A stretch of 15,886 nt of DNA from SAR202 cluster bacterium AD-804-J14_MRT_500m (GCA_009391275.1 VEXF01000035.1:1-15886); one strand, 5' to 3'. Positions 6,310 through 14,158 are shown, numbered from the stretch's first letter. Numbers and translations are program-made. The notes: generated from the letters alone by a model not told the origin.

Positions 6310-7473
6310 TTGAACATAGAAAATATAAGAAAACAGATACCCGCTTGTCAGGAGATGGTGTATATGAACACTGGCTGGTCCGGTCCGTCTCCCCAAAGCG
6401 TAGTGGAAGCGATAACTGACCGATTGAGATACGAAAGTTATCAAGGCCCCATGAGTCCTCCAGTTTATGAAAGCGGCAAGATAGTGCAACAAGATGCTAA
6501 AGAAGCAGTTGCCTCTTTGTTTAATGTAACTGCTGACGAAGTCATCCTAACGCAGTGTACGACGGATGGGTTGAACATAGTTTTGAACGGGCTTCCTTGG
6601 AATCCTGGAGACGAGGTGATCACGTTTAGCTTAGAGCACAGTTCTGTTCTTATACCCGCTTATCATCTTCAGCAGCGTTACGGAGTAATTGTAAGAGTAG
6701 TGGAGTTAAAATTTGATGATTCAGAAGATGCAATAATCGGCAAAGTTGCAGAAGTGATAACAAAAAAGACCCGTCTGGTGTTCTGCAGCCATATTCAATA
6801 TACATGCGGGCTGAAAATGCCGGTGGAGAGGATACGGTGTCTTACAGTCGAAAAGGGAATTAAGATGCTATTAGATGGTGCTCAGACTGGCGGGCATATT
6901 TCATTGGATCTAGCTTCCTTGGGCTGCGAGTTCTATTCTATTCCAGGTCAAAAATGGCTAATGGGACCGGATGGTGTCGGCGCCCTTTATATTCGCAAAG
7001 ACGTGATACCCGCTATAAAACCCCTAAGAGTGTCAGGGCGAGCAGTAACTACCTATGACGAGGAAGGTGGTTATGAGCCTAACGATGAATCAATTGACAA
7101 ATTCCTACTTACCACCAATAGTGCCCCTTTAGCTGCCGGTTTTGCTACGGCAATCCGATTCCATGAAAGCATAGGTTCAAATTCAGTAGAGAGCAGGGTT
7201 ATTGAGCTCTCTTCAATGCTGAAGGAGTTGTTGACCCCGATACAAGGTGTGACCCTCGCATCTCCTACAAACCAGTCTATGTCATGTGGCCTCACGACTT
7301 TCAGAATATCTGGATGGGAGCCTGATCAGGCTGTATCGAAGTTGTGGGAAGATCACAAAATCGTCATAAGGCAGGTTCGGGAGTTGGCTGCGGTTAGGGC
7401 TTCAACTCACGTATTCAATACGGAAGATGAAGTAGATCAGCTAGTTCAAGCTGTTAGCGATATGGTTAGCTAA
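6310..7473 (+). CDS. Class V aminotransferase-fold PLP enzyme
   Basis: A PLP enzyme of the aminotransferase V/cysteine-desulfurase fold, 387 residues. Seen: N-terminal YMNTGWSGPSP (18-28), TQCTTDGLNIVLNG (81-94) for cofactor phosphate, SLEHSSVLIP (107-116), LLDGAQTGGH (187-196) with Asp189 for the pyridine nitrogen, GQKWLMGPDG (213-222) with Lys215 as Schiff-base lysine, and VRASTHVFNTEDEVD (362-376). The desulfurase active-site Cys loop is not visible; the tail looks more like isopenicillin-N-epimerase or EgtE-type members. I chose TTG 6310, preceded by AGGGGG, because the family starts right there. The frame is open back to 6160 but that part would run out of the terminator. It overlaps the convergent carboxylesterase by four bases. 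Substrate unknown. Confidence 0.85.
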   Translation: MNIENIRKQIPACQEMVYMNTGWSGPSPQSVVEAITDRLRYESYQGPMSPPVYESGKIVQQDAKEAVASLFNVTADEVILTQCTTDGLNIVLNGLPWNPGDEVITFSLEHSSVLIPAYHLQQRYGVIVRVVELKFDDSEDAIIGKVAEVITKKTRLVFCSHIQYTCGLKMPVERIRCLTVEKGIKMLLDGAQTGGHISLDLASLGCEFYSIPGQKWLMGPDGVGALYIRKDVIPAIKPLRVSGRAVTTYDEEGGYEPNDESIDKFLLTTNSAPLAAGFATAIRFHESIGSNSVESRVIELSSMLKELLTPIQGVTLASPTNQSMSCGLTTFRISGWEPDQAVSKLWEDHKIVIRQVRELAAVRASTHVFNTEDEVDQLVQAVSDMVS

Positions 7474-8150
7474 GTTCCTGCAGGGAGTACTTGGTGTATC
7501 CAGGGTACTAGTTGGTTGAGTACGTCTTGGGAAATTCCATGTGCCGTATGGAATTCATGATATCGTGGTTGATATCCATGACCTTCTAGAAATTCTTTCG
7601 ACTCGCGTGCCTTCTCAATCTCTATGATCGGGTCTTCTATTCCATGAGCTATGAAGATTGGTTGTGTCCTCGTGATTGGAAGCCGCCCAGACAAAGCATC
7701 TAAATTGTCTATTCGACCACTTAATACCGCCAGCCCAGCGAAATTGTCAGGCCGTGGAATACCAACTTGATAAGTCATCATGCCGCCTTGAGAAAATCCA
7801 CAAAGTACGACTTGAGCTGTCTTAGGCAGGTATAGTGCTACCATTTCTTCTATAAATTCAGCAATTAGCATTTCAGATTTTGATATATCTTCAGCTGTCT
7901 TGTAGTTTGATATAGGCATCCATGCACGACCCGATATTCCTAGGGTGAGAGGGTCTTTTAACGGTGCATTGGGGCACAGGTATACATAATTTTGGCGATC
8001 GATAGCATGGGCAAGGGAGGCCAGGTCATACATATTGGCACCAAAGCCGTGTAGTAAGACTACAAGTGGATAACCTTGTTCTTTGTCGTAGCTATCTGGG
8101 TGTACGGCCAAATATTCTAGTGATTCGCTTTGGAGCTCCTGTACTTCCAT
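7470..8150 (-). CDS. Phospholipase/carboxylesterase (alpha/beta hydrolase)
   Basis: A 226-residue single-domain alpha/beta hydrolase of the carboxylesterase/lysophospholipase group, hydrolysing small esters. Seen: LVVLLHGFGANMYD (29-42) with the oxyanion HGFG; the nucleophile elbow LCGFSQGGMM with Ser120; AHGIEDPII with Asp173; and FHTAHGIS with His204. The full Ser-Asp-His triad is therefore present at normal spacing. No signal peptide is visible, so a cytoplasmic location is likely. The start ATG has no ribosome site, and a promoter whose -10 ends six bases upstream suggests a leaderless transcript. The gene is convergent with the aminotransferase, so a functional link is not implied. Confidence 0.9.
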   Translation of the reverse strand: MEVQELQSESLEYLAVHPDSYDKEQGYPLVVLLHGFGANMYDLASLAHAIDRQNYVYLCPNAPLKDPLTLGISGRAWMPISNYKTAEDISKSEMLIAEFIEEMVALYLPKTAQVVLCGFSQGGMMTYQVGIPRPDNFAGLAVLSGRIDNLDALSGRLPITRTQPIFIAHGIEDPIIEIEKARESKEFLEGHGYQPRYHEFHTAHGISQDVLNQLVPWIHQVLPAGT

Positions 8151-8156
8151 AGACCG

Positions 8157-8185
8157 ATATTATCAGTAGTTCTACGTTGACTCAA
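8157..8185 (-). promoter_or_regulatory. Promoter abutting the carboxylesterase start (leaderless)
   Basis: On the minus strand, TTGAGT (8185-8180), a 17-base spacer and TAATAT (8162-8157). Only six bases separate the -10 from the ATG, so transcription would begin at about the start codon, consistent with the missing ribosome site. The -35 lies within the palindrome GTTGACTCAAC (8176-8186), a possible operator. Confidence 0.45.
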
Positions 8186-8296
8186 CGATTTTGGCAACCT
8201 AATCTATCCTATGAAACTAGCGAGAATATAAATGAGATATCTAGTGTTTGCTGATGCTGAGATACGTAGATGAGATAACATAGAGATTGAGTTGCG

Positions 8297-9034
8297 TTGA
8301 TAAATCGAAATAAAATTTTTTACGGATGGTGGGTAGTACTGTCCAGCTCTCTAGTTGTGTTTGGGGTTGCAGGGGCTAATTTTTCATTCGGTGTTTTCTT
8401 GAAACCAATGCTCGAAGATTTCCCAGACTGGAATAGGGGTATGTTGGCTACAGCCTTTGGAACTACCTTTATGCTGACGGGTATATTGCGCCCTTTGGCA
8501 GGGTATTTGACCGATCGATATAGCCCCAAAGCAGTTGCGCTATCTGGGGTGGTAATCGTAGCCGCCATGATGTTTTGTCTACCTTACATACAAAACCTGT
8601 ACCATCTCTTTTTGTTATTTGGAGTCATGAGTGTCGGGTTTACATTAAGCATGGGACCAACCCTGACAAAAATAGTCAGTTCATGGTTTTATAGGTCACG
8701 CGGAGTAACTCTAGGTTTTGTAAACGGTGGAGGGTCTGTTGGAGGAATGGTGTTAGTTCCTGCGGCTTCCGCGTTAGTTATTTGGACCACCTGGCAAGAT
8801 GCGTATAGGTTTCTTGGGGCATTGCTGATTTTGGTCGTGTTACCAATTGGATTTTTCTTAATCAAGAATAAACCGCAAGACGTTGGGCTACAGCCTGAAG
8901 GGGAGCGAGTAGAACCTGATGGGGGGAAAGATGCCCCTCGTGACTCGGAATCTAGAGCGTATCAGGATTCTACTTTCAAGGAAGCGTTGAGGACACCCTT
9001 ATTTTGGAAGCTGACTGCAGGTTACTTCGTATGA
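8297..9034 (+). CDS. MFS transporter, N-terminal half, ended by an in-frame TGA
   Basis: The first half of a 12-helix major facilitator carrier of the OFA/monocarboxylate type, in the inner membrane. Seen: FYGWWVVLSSSLVVFG opening helix 1, SFGVFLKPMLEDF, the MFS motif A-like GYLTDRYSPK (69-78), and six hydrophobic segments up to about residue 190. A charged central loop (about 190-230) follows, then the start of helix 7 (FWKLTAGYFV). TGA at 9032 stops it after 245 residues. The second half follows in the same frame after nine bases, so this is one gene interrupted by one stop. The stop lies where relatives, as I recall them, have Cys (FVCG). TTG start is forced by an in-frame TGA at 8288; no good ribosome site. 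Substrate unknown, organic anions by family. Confidence 0.85.
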   Translation: MINRNKIFYGWWVVLSSSLVVFGVAGANFSFGVFLKPMLEDFPDWNRGMLATAFGTTFMLTGILRPLAGYLTDRYSPKAVALSGVVIVAAMMFCLPYIQNLYHLFLLFGVMSVGFTLSMGPTLTKIVSSWFYRSRGVTLGFVNGGGSVGGMVLVPAASALVIWTTWQDAYRFLGALLILVVLPIGFFLIKNKPQDVGLQPEGERVEPDGGKDAPRDSESRAYQDSTFKEALRTPLFWKLTAGYFV

Positions 9035-9043
9035 GGATATTCG

Positions 9044-9610
9044 ATGAGCTTCGTGAATGTTCATTGGGTGCCGTATGTAACAGATCTAGGATTCTCCCAG
9101 ATGGTAGGTGCTGCTAGCTTCAGTTTAATTGGTTTTTGGTCCATCGTAGGTGTGTTCACGCTAGGACGCATCTCTGATCAAAGAGGGCGCAGAAAAATTC
9201 TAGCATTTGCTTATGTTCTGAGGGCAGCGGGATTTGCGGTGGTCTTAATCTCTATGGCAATTCATGGTTCAGGACTACGAGGACTTGAATTGTTTATTCT
9301 CTTGGCTGGAGTGATTATTGTCGGGGCTTCTTGGAATGCAGTGGTTGCTATTACCGCTGCTTATGCTGCAGACAGATTCGGTGTTTCAAAGTTAGGAACC
9401 ATCTACGGAAGCATGTTCGCTGTAATGCCACTAGGGTCAGGAATAGGAGCTGCGTTGGGTGGATACCTGTTTGAATTTCGGCAAAGCTATGATCTTGCAA
9501 TAATCTCTAATGTGGTGTTCTTGGCTATATCTGCGTTTCTTATTTTGAGCATAAGAGAACGACGCCGTTCTCTGCAGGACTTTAGTGTACCGATCATGAA
9601 GTCTGAATGA
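9044..9610 (+). CDS. MFS transporter, C-terminal half (same gene as upstream ORF)
   Basis: Continuation of the carrier in the same frame: 188 residues with the rest of helix 7 and helices 8-12. Seen: HWVPYVTDLGFS (7-18), the second-half motif A GRISDQRGRRKI (41-52), a charged residue within AAYAADRFG, and a cytoplasmic tail rich in Arg (RERRRS). Ending at TGA 9608, it makes a full-length protein of about 437 residues with the first half. An ATG with GAGGA six bases upstream could restart translation here; that ribosome site uses the last bases of the interrupting TGA. Two half-transporters, a sequencing error and a fresh nonsense mutation are all possible. Codon use and hydrophobic pattern show no decay other than the stop. 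Confidence 0.8.
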   Translation: MSFVNVHWVPYVTDLGFSQMVGAASFSLIGFWSIVGVFTLGRISDQRGRRKILAFAYVLRAAGFAVVLISMAIHGSGLRGLELFILLAGVIIVGASWNAVVAITAAYAADRFGVSKLGTIYGSMFAVMPLGSGIGAALGGYLFEFRQSYDLAIISNVVFLAISAFLILSIRERRRSLQDFSVPIMKSE

Positions 9611-9634
9611 TCGTAATATGGAAATATCGTTTGA

Positions 9635-9937
9635 CCAAACCGAGTTGTTTGTACTGGTGTATACTCCGCTGGAGTTGGAGTGGCAGCTGTTTCTACTATT
9701 TTCTTGTCTTCATTGAGAGTCGGATTAGCTGATGATTCTCCGATTGGCTTATTCCGGCAGCTACAAGCTTTTGGTCCTGCCGTGGGTGATACTGAGCAGG
9801 CTCAGGCTTTTTCGGGAGCTCTGTAAGACGCTGCCATAGTAGTAGCTGTGGTAATGTTCCTTGGCGCGGCTGTTGTTTTCCTGCTTCCTAGCGGCCATAG
9901 TTTATTGCTCAGAGCACCTGATCCCTTTGTCAGATAG
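9635..9937 (+). pseudogene. C-terminal remnant of a second (DHA2/EmrB-like) MFS transporter
   Basis: With no start codon, the frame reads GVYSAGVGVAAVSTIFLSSL, then LFRQLQAFGPAVGD, then AQAFSGAL, a TAA at 9824, then DAAIVVAVVMFLGAAVVFLLP and a TAG at 9935. Two hydrophobic stretches with the GVG and FxxAL-DA patterns resemble the last two or three helices of 14-helix drug-efflux carriers. The 5' part is missing, and an internal stop sits where relatives usually carry a His or Asn-type codon. It lies in the same reading phase as the MFS gene ending at 9610 but separated by stops at 9614 and 9632. Its last bases overlap the convergent SMP-30 gene. A decayed gene is the best explanation. Confidence 0.6.
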
Positions 9938-10778
9938 GTCGTATGCCGGGGATTTTCATACGCATTCGATAGAGTGACGTACGGGCGGTAATGTAAAGGG
10001 AAAGCCCATCGGGATCCCCGAATGCCAAGTTAGCAGGTTGTTCGGGTAGGACTATTGTGCCCACATGTCTTCCTGTTGGTTCTACCACCCATATACCCCC
10101 TCCTCCGGTGATATAGAGGTTGCCTTCAGCATCTACTTTCATTCCGTCTGTATTCCCACGCTCCTCTACGTCCTGGTCTATGAATATGGAACCCTCTCTA
10201 ATCGATCCATCAGAGCGATGTTCGAAAGCCCATGTTTTTCTTCGTCGTGAATCTCCGACGTATAGGATTGACTCATCGGGGGAGAACACTAGACCGTTTG
10301 GGCCGTCAAAATCGGAAATAAGCAATTCAAGGGTTCCGTCTATATTGAGTCTAAAAACACCTTGGAAACCGAGTTCTGACTCGCCTGGTTCTATGCCGTA
10401 GTTTGGATCGGTGAAGTAAAGAGATCCAGAAGAATGAAATACTAGATCGTTCGGGCTGTTCAGACGCAGGCCTTGGTATTTACTTACAAGCGTTGTCATA
10501 ACGGGGTCATCACCCATCCGAGATACTCGTCTACCAGAATGTTCACAGGCCACTAGCCGTCCTTGTTTGTCTAGCGTGAGACCGTTGGAGTTTTGGCTTG
10601 GGCGTACATAAATCTCAACACCTTCAGTAGGCGACCAGCGGTAAATAGTATCTGCAGGTATATCACTGAAAAGAAGCCATCCACGTGGGTGCCAGATCGG
10701 ACCTTCTGTGAATTGAAAACCTGTGGCCAGTTGTTCTGGCTCTTGGCATTGTAGGAAATCTGAGAGGGAACGTTTCAT
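9930..10778 (-). CDS. SMP-30/gluconolactonase/LRE family protein
   Basis: A six-bladed beta-propeller lactonase of 282 residues. The family hydrolyses sugar lactones (for example gluconolactone) using a divalent metal. Seen: FTEGPIWHPRGWLLFSDI (23-40) with metal ligand Glu25, SNGLTLDKQGRLVACEHSGRR (64-84), NSPNDLVFHSSGSLYFTDPN (107-126) with Asn110, DGPNGLVFSPDESILYVGDS (158-177) with Asn161, and NTDGMKVDAEGNLYITGGGGI (209-229) with Asp211. All expected metal residues are present. No signal peptide, so probably cytoplasmic. No ribosome site is seen before the ATG. The EthD gene lies 100 bases upstream on the same strand; a common catabolic transcript is possible but not shown. Substrate unknown. 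Confidence 0.92.
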   Translation of the reverse strand: MKRSLSDFLQCQEPEQLATGFQFTEGPIWHPRGWLLFSDIPADTIYRWSPTEGVEIYVRPSQNSNGLTLDKQGRLVACEHSGRRVSRMGDDPVMTTLVSKYQGLRLNSPNDLVFHSSGSLYFTDPNYGIEPGESELGFQGVFRLNIDGTLELLISDFDGPNGLVFSPDESILYVGDSRRRKTWAFEHRSDGSIREGSIFIDQDVEERGNTDGMKVDAEGNLYITGGGGIWVVEPTGRHVGTIVLPEQPANLAFGDPDGLSLYITARTSLYRMRMKIPGIRPI

Positions 10779-10878
10779 ATTGCTTGATCCATCGGTTTAG
10801 ACTTTTGGCAATTTGCCTATAGTTGGTATTGTAAGCAAGTAATCTTTGTAAGATTTCAAAGGGCTGGCATAATATGCT

Positions 10879-11193
10879 TTATCTTATCGCAATCTCACTT
10901 ATCTGAAAAATCGGAATGACATCCGTATAGTTAGGAATGTCAGATGTGAGGTCCGGACCATGTTTCCCCATAGCGTTCTTCACGTTTTCCATTGAGTTAA
11001 ACCAAAGATGCACTATGATTTGAAATGGTGCTGGGGAATCTGATTCTGCAGAGCTCAACCCACGGTCTATTTCATCTTTTACCAAGTCTATGCCAAATTT
11101 CTCTCTAACTAGAGGCATGTGAGTATTTACATAATAGTTCCAATCGAACTTTGATCCTTCTTGAGTCGGGTAGAACACTGATACTCTGATCAT
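10879..11193 (-). CDS. EthD family protein
   Basis: A 104-residue dimeric alpha/beta-barrel protein of the EthD family. EthD itself is needed for ether degradation, and its relatives are small ferredoxin-like proteins of unclear role. Seen: MIRVSVFYPTQEGSKFDWNY opening strand 1; YVNTHMPLVREKFG (21-34) with the conserved His of the family; FQIIVHLWFNSMENVKNAMG (57-76); and PNYTDVIPIFQISEI. ATG has a strong AGGAGG five bases upstream. The start overlaps the stop of the truncated nuclease ORF as ATGA, and its ribosome site lies at the point where that ORF loses homology. The family call is sure; the activity is not known. Confidence 0.88.
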   Translation of the reverse strand: MIRVSVFYPTQEGSKFDWNYYVNTHMPLVREKFGIDLVKDEIDRGLSSAESDSPAPFQIIVHLWFNSMENVKNAMGKHGPDLTSDIPNYTDVIPIFQISEIAIR

Positions 11194-11477
11194 GGAGTCC
11201 TCCTGCAGTTCCCAGCCGGATATAGGGTTATGGAATATGACGGCGTATCATAACGTTCTCCGTACTGCAATAACGTATTGTTAGACCAACACATTCGACT
11301 TGAAAGCAGGTCACGGGTGCCTTGAGTTAAAATCGGTTTCCCGTGATTGGCAATGTGATCCGAATGGGCGTGGGCAATATATCCCACAGTGCGCTTGTAA
11401 CTGGAGTCGAGCCACAGATCTGACTCAGGCAGAACTACACCGCGTTGGGAGATAACGTTTTGACGACGGCTCACCAT
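11190..11477 (-). pseudogene. Metallo-beta-lactamase-fold nuclease (exonuclease/mRNA-processing type), N-terminal 95 residues only
   Basis: The frame starts at ATG 11477 and matches the N-terminus of MBL-fold nucleases of the SNM1/CPSF-like group (normally about 330 residues). Seen: GVVLPESDLWLDS (13-25), AHAHSDH (35-41) with the HxHxDH metal motif, and GERYDTPSYSITLYPAGNC, where relatives read LxPAGHxxGSA. Four further residues (RRTP) and TGA follow, overlapping the EthD start. The beta-CASP and C-terminal metal residues are absent, so it cannot be an active nuclease. The cut is abrupt and the remaining reading frame is undamaged, suggesting a recent deletion or an assembly join. It is divergent from DUF503 and the helicase. 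Confidence 0.75.
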
Positions 11478-11582
11478 AGGTGTTTAGAGTATACACTTAG
11501 ATTCTCTCATCATCAGGTGGAAGTCAGGGGCTCTTGCTATACTTCATGTCAACTTCATTGTCCCGTGTTTAGAGAGGTTGTC

Positions 11583-11876
11583 TTGAAAGTTGCCCTGTGC
11601 CGTATACATCTCAGACTACAAGAGAGCTTCAACCTGAAAGATAAACGACGGATTTCTCAATCATTAATGACTAAAGTCCGATCCAAGTTTAATGTGGCAA
11701 TTGCTGAGGTGGAAGATAATGACCGTAGGCATTGGCTGACTCTGGGAGTTTCGTACGTGAGTAATGATGGGCGCCATGCCAACCAGGTTATATCAAAGGT
11801 GGTTGATTTCGTGGATCAGGGTAATTTTGAAGGAGAGATGGTCGACTACGAATTTGAGTTACTGGACGCTTTCTAG
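11583..11876 (+). CDS. DUF503 family protein
   Basis: A small protein (97 residues) of the DUF503 family; relatives have been found next to ribosome-binding factor genes, but the function is unproven. Seen: KVALCRIHLRLQESFNLKDK (2-21), followed by RRISQSLMTKVRSKFNVAIA and EVEDNDRRHWLTLGVSYVSN, then HANQVISKVVDFVD, all typical of the family from end to end. I chose TTG 11583, since family members begin there; the frame is open further upstream, where GTG 11565 is the alternative. The helicase ATG follows eight bases after the stop, so the two are probably one transcript. The product is likely cytoplasmic. Confidence 0.85.
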   Translation: MKVALCRIHLRLQESFNLKDKRRISQSLMTKVRSKFNVAIAEVEDNDRRHWLTLGVSYVSNDGRHANQVISKVVDFVDQGNFEGEMVDYEFELLDAF

Positions 11877-11884
11877 CTGCTGAT

Positions 11885-14158
11885 ATGGATTTCTCGAATT
11901 TTATTGATGTTCTAATTAGAGAATTAGGGAATGATGGTCAGGTAGTTCACTGGCAGAAGTTACCCGCTAGAGATCCTCAATATCCTGTCAACTCAATCTA
12001 TGTGAACCCGGCATTAAAAGAACTGCTTCGGTCACGCAATAAGTGGCCTTTGTTCACCCATCAGGTTGACGCTATTAATAAACTGAGGAATGGCGCTAAT
12101 GTCATAGTAACCACACCTTCCGCCAGTGGGAAAAGTCTCTGCTATCACGTCCCAACGATAGATTTCTTGAGCGAGAAGCGGACTAATCGCGTCCTGTATT
12201 TGTTTCCGACGAAGGCGTTGGCTCGGGACCAGATGGAAACATTCGATGATATGACTGACGGCTTCAACATACGGTCAGCCATATTTGACGGTGACACGCT
12301 GACCGAAGAACGGGCACAAATTAGACGTTATGCTCAACTTATAATTACCAATCCAGACATGTTGCATTTGGGTATTTTGCCGAATCACCGCAGCTGGGCA
12401 AGGTTGTTTCGTGAGCTAAAGCTAATAGTAATCGATGAAGCTCATATATACCGCGGTGTCTTTGGGTCACATGTAGCTAACGTGATACGAAGATTGAGGC
12501 GTTTATGTCGGATCTATGGGAGTGACCCACAGTTTGTCATGTGTTCAGCTACCATTGGCAACCCAGAAGATTTATCTAAAGAATTGATCGGACTTCCTTT
12601 TGAGGTAGTAGACCATAATGGTGCGGGGGTCGGTGGCCGTCACTTCGTTTTCTGGAATCCTCCTATAGTGGATAAACGGAAATCACTACGCCGTAGTACA
12701 AATACGGAAGTTAGTGGACTGCTGTCGCTAATGGTTGGTGAAGGTGTTCGCACACTGGCGTTCGTTAGAACGCGACGCTTGGCTGAATTGGTATATATCT
12801 ACACGCGGGAGATCTTGCTACAAAATCATCCTGAATTAGCAGAACGAGTAGGTAGTTACAGGGCGGGTTATCTGGCTCATGAACGCCGAGAGATTGAGGG
12901 CGCATTTTTCTCTGGCGAACTTCTGGGGATTGCTGCAACTAACGCGTTAGAGTTAGGGATAGACATTGGTGAATTGGATGCCACACTTCTTGCAGGTTAT
13001 CCTGGCACCATTGCAGCGACATGGCAACAAGCTGGTAGAAGCGGAAGATCTGGATCAGAATCTTTGACCGTTTTGGTAGCTCGCGATGATCCCGTCGATC
13101 AATATTTGATGAATCATCCCGAATTCCTTTTTGATACTAGAAGCGAAAGCGTCCTTATGTCGCCAACTAATCCGCATATCATGGGCCCACATTTGCTTTG
13201 TGCAGCGTATGAAACTCCAATAAGCTCTGATGATCACTTGATCTTTGGTCCAAAACTCGGTGATCAGATTCAACAACTTGATGCTCAGGGATTGCTTCAT
13301 AGTTCGTCTGGGAAATGGCACTTGTCACCGGAGGTTGGCTATGCGGCTGAAGATGTTAATCTCAGGTCTACAGGTAATGACAACTACATGGTGGTGGAGG
13401 AAAAATCCGGTACGATCCTCGAAACTGTAGACGAAGGGGTGGCGTTCCGTCAGCTCCACCAAGGAGCGGTCTACCTACACCGCGGAAATTCATACGTGGT
13501 AAATAGGCTGGAAATAGCAGCCAAACTAGCCTATGTTCAGAACGAAGATTTACCGTATTACACTCAGCCCAATGAGGTAACTGATATCCAGATAGTACGG
13601 GCATGGGAATCTAAGACCGTTGGTCGAGTTAAGGTAACTCTAGGTGAAGTACAAGTAACGGATCATGTTGTTGGATACCGTCGTAAGGAACCGTTTACCG
13701 AACGGGAACTGTCCAGAGGGGTTTTAAGTCTTCCTCCAAATATTTTCGACACAGTTGCGTTCTGGTTCGATGTCCCTCAAAAATTCATAAAGCGGTGCAA
13801 AGAAGATGGGCTAGATTTGGAAGGAGGCCTGCACGCTGGAGAACATGCGGCCATCAGCATTTTGCCACTGTTCGCAATGTGTGATCGGAATGATATAGGA
13901 GGAGTTTCAACTTTGTTGCATGTAGATACTGGGCGGCCTCAGGTGTTTATTTATGATGGACACCCCGGAGGTGTCGGTATTTCAGAGCAGGGATACCATC
14001 AAGTTCTTCGCCTGTGGGAAGCCACTTTAGATATGATGCACTCATGCTCTTGTCACGAAGGGTGTCCTTCTTGCGTGCAATCTCCTAAATGTGGGAATAA
14101 CAACTATCCACTTGATAAGAAAATCGCTATAGATTTGTTCCGAGAGTTGTGCAAATAG
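11885..14158 (+). CDS. DEAD/DEAH-box helicase with C-terminal Zn-binding DUF1998-type domain (MrfA/YprA family)
   Basis: A superfamily 2 DNA helicase, 757 residues, of the family containing B. subtilis MrfA, which acts in mitomycin-type lesion repair. Seen: motif I TPSASGKS (77-84), FPTKALARDQ (107-116), motif II DEAH (184-187), motif III SAT (221-223), TLAFVRTRRLAEL (290-302) of helicase domain 2, NALELGIDIGELDA (353-366), and motif VI QQAGRSGRSG (381-390). The C-terminal domain ends in CSCHEGCPSC (Cys721, 723, 727, 730), the metal-binding cluster of MrfA-like proteins. Length is normal and complete. ATG lies eight bases after DUF503; no separate ribosome site is obvious, suggesting coupling. 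An mrfB-like exonuclease partner is not in the window. Confidence 0.93.
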   Translation: MDFSNFIDVLIRELGNDGQVVHWQKLPARDPQYPVNSIYVNPALKELLRSRNKWPLFTHQVDAINKLRNGANVIVTTPSASGKSLCYHVPTIDFLSEKRTNRVLYLFPTKALARDQMETFDDMTDGFNIRSAIFDGDTLTEERAQIRRYAQLIITNPDMLHLGILPNHRSWARLFRELKLIVIDEAHIYRGVFGSHVANVIRRLRRLCRIYGSDPQFVMCSATIGNPEDLSKELIGLPFEVVDHNGAGVGGRHFVFWNPPIVDKRKSLRRSTNTEVSGLLSLMVGEGVRTLAFVRTRRLAELVYIYTREILLQNHPELAERVGSYRAGYLAHERREIEGAFFSGELLGIAATNALELGIDIGELDATLLAGYPGTIAATWQQAGRSGRSGSESLTVLVARDDPVDQYLMNHPEFLFDTRSESVLMSPTNPHIMGPHLLCAAYETPISSDDHLIFGPKLGDQIQQLDAQGLLHSSSGKWHLSPEVGYAAEDVNLRSTGNDNYMVVEEKSGTILETVDEGVAFRQLHQGAVYLHRGNSYVVNRLEIAAKLAYVQNEDLPYYTQPNEVTDIQIVRAWESKTVGRVKVTLGEVQVTDHVVGYRRKEPFTERELSRGVLSLPPNIFDTVAFWFDVPQKFIKRCKEDGLDLEGGLHAGEHAAISILPLFAMCDRNDIGGVSTLLHVDTGRPQVFIYDGHPGGVGISEQGYHQVLRLWEATLDMMHSCSCHEGCPSCVQSPKCGNNNYPLDKKIAIDLFRELCK

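Noticed and set aside
9032..9060. Selenocysteine insertion element after the MFS TGA
   Set aside because: Only ATTC/GAAT plus one G-U pair forms in the right place, which is too weak. No selenoprotein of this family is known to me.
11538..11543. TATACT as a -10 for DUF503
   Set aside because: No acceptable -35 lies 16-18 bases upstream, so it was not called as a promoter.
11445..11582. Longer start for DUF503
   Set aside because: The family begins at the KVALCRI segment, and the extension overlaps the divergent nuclease start. TTG 11583 (or GTG 11565) fits better.
13055..13604. Several short open frames on both strands inside the helicase
   Set aside because: All are overlapped by the full-length helicase frame and have no independent start signals or family patterns.
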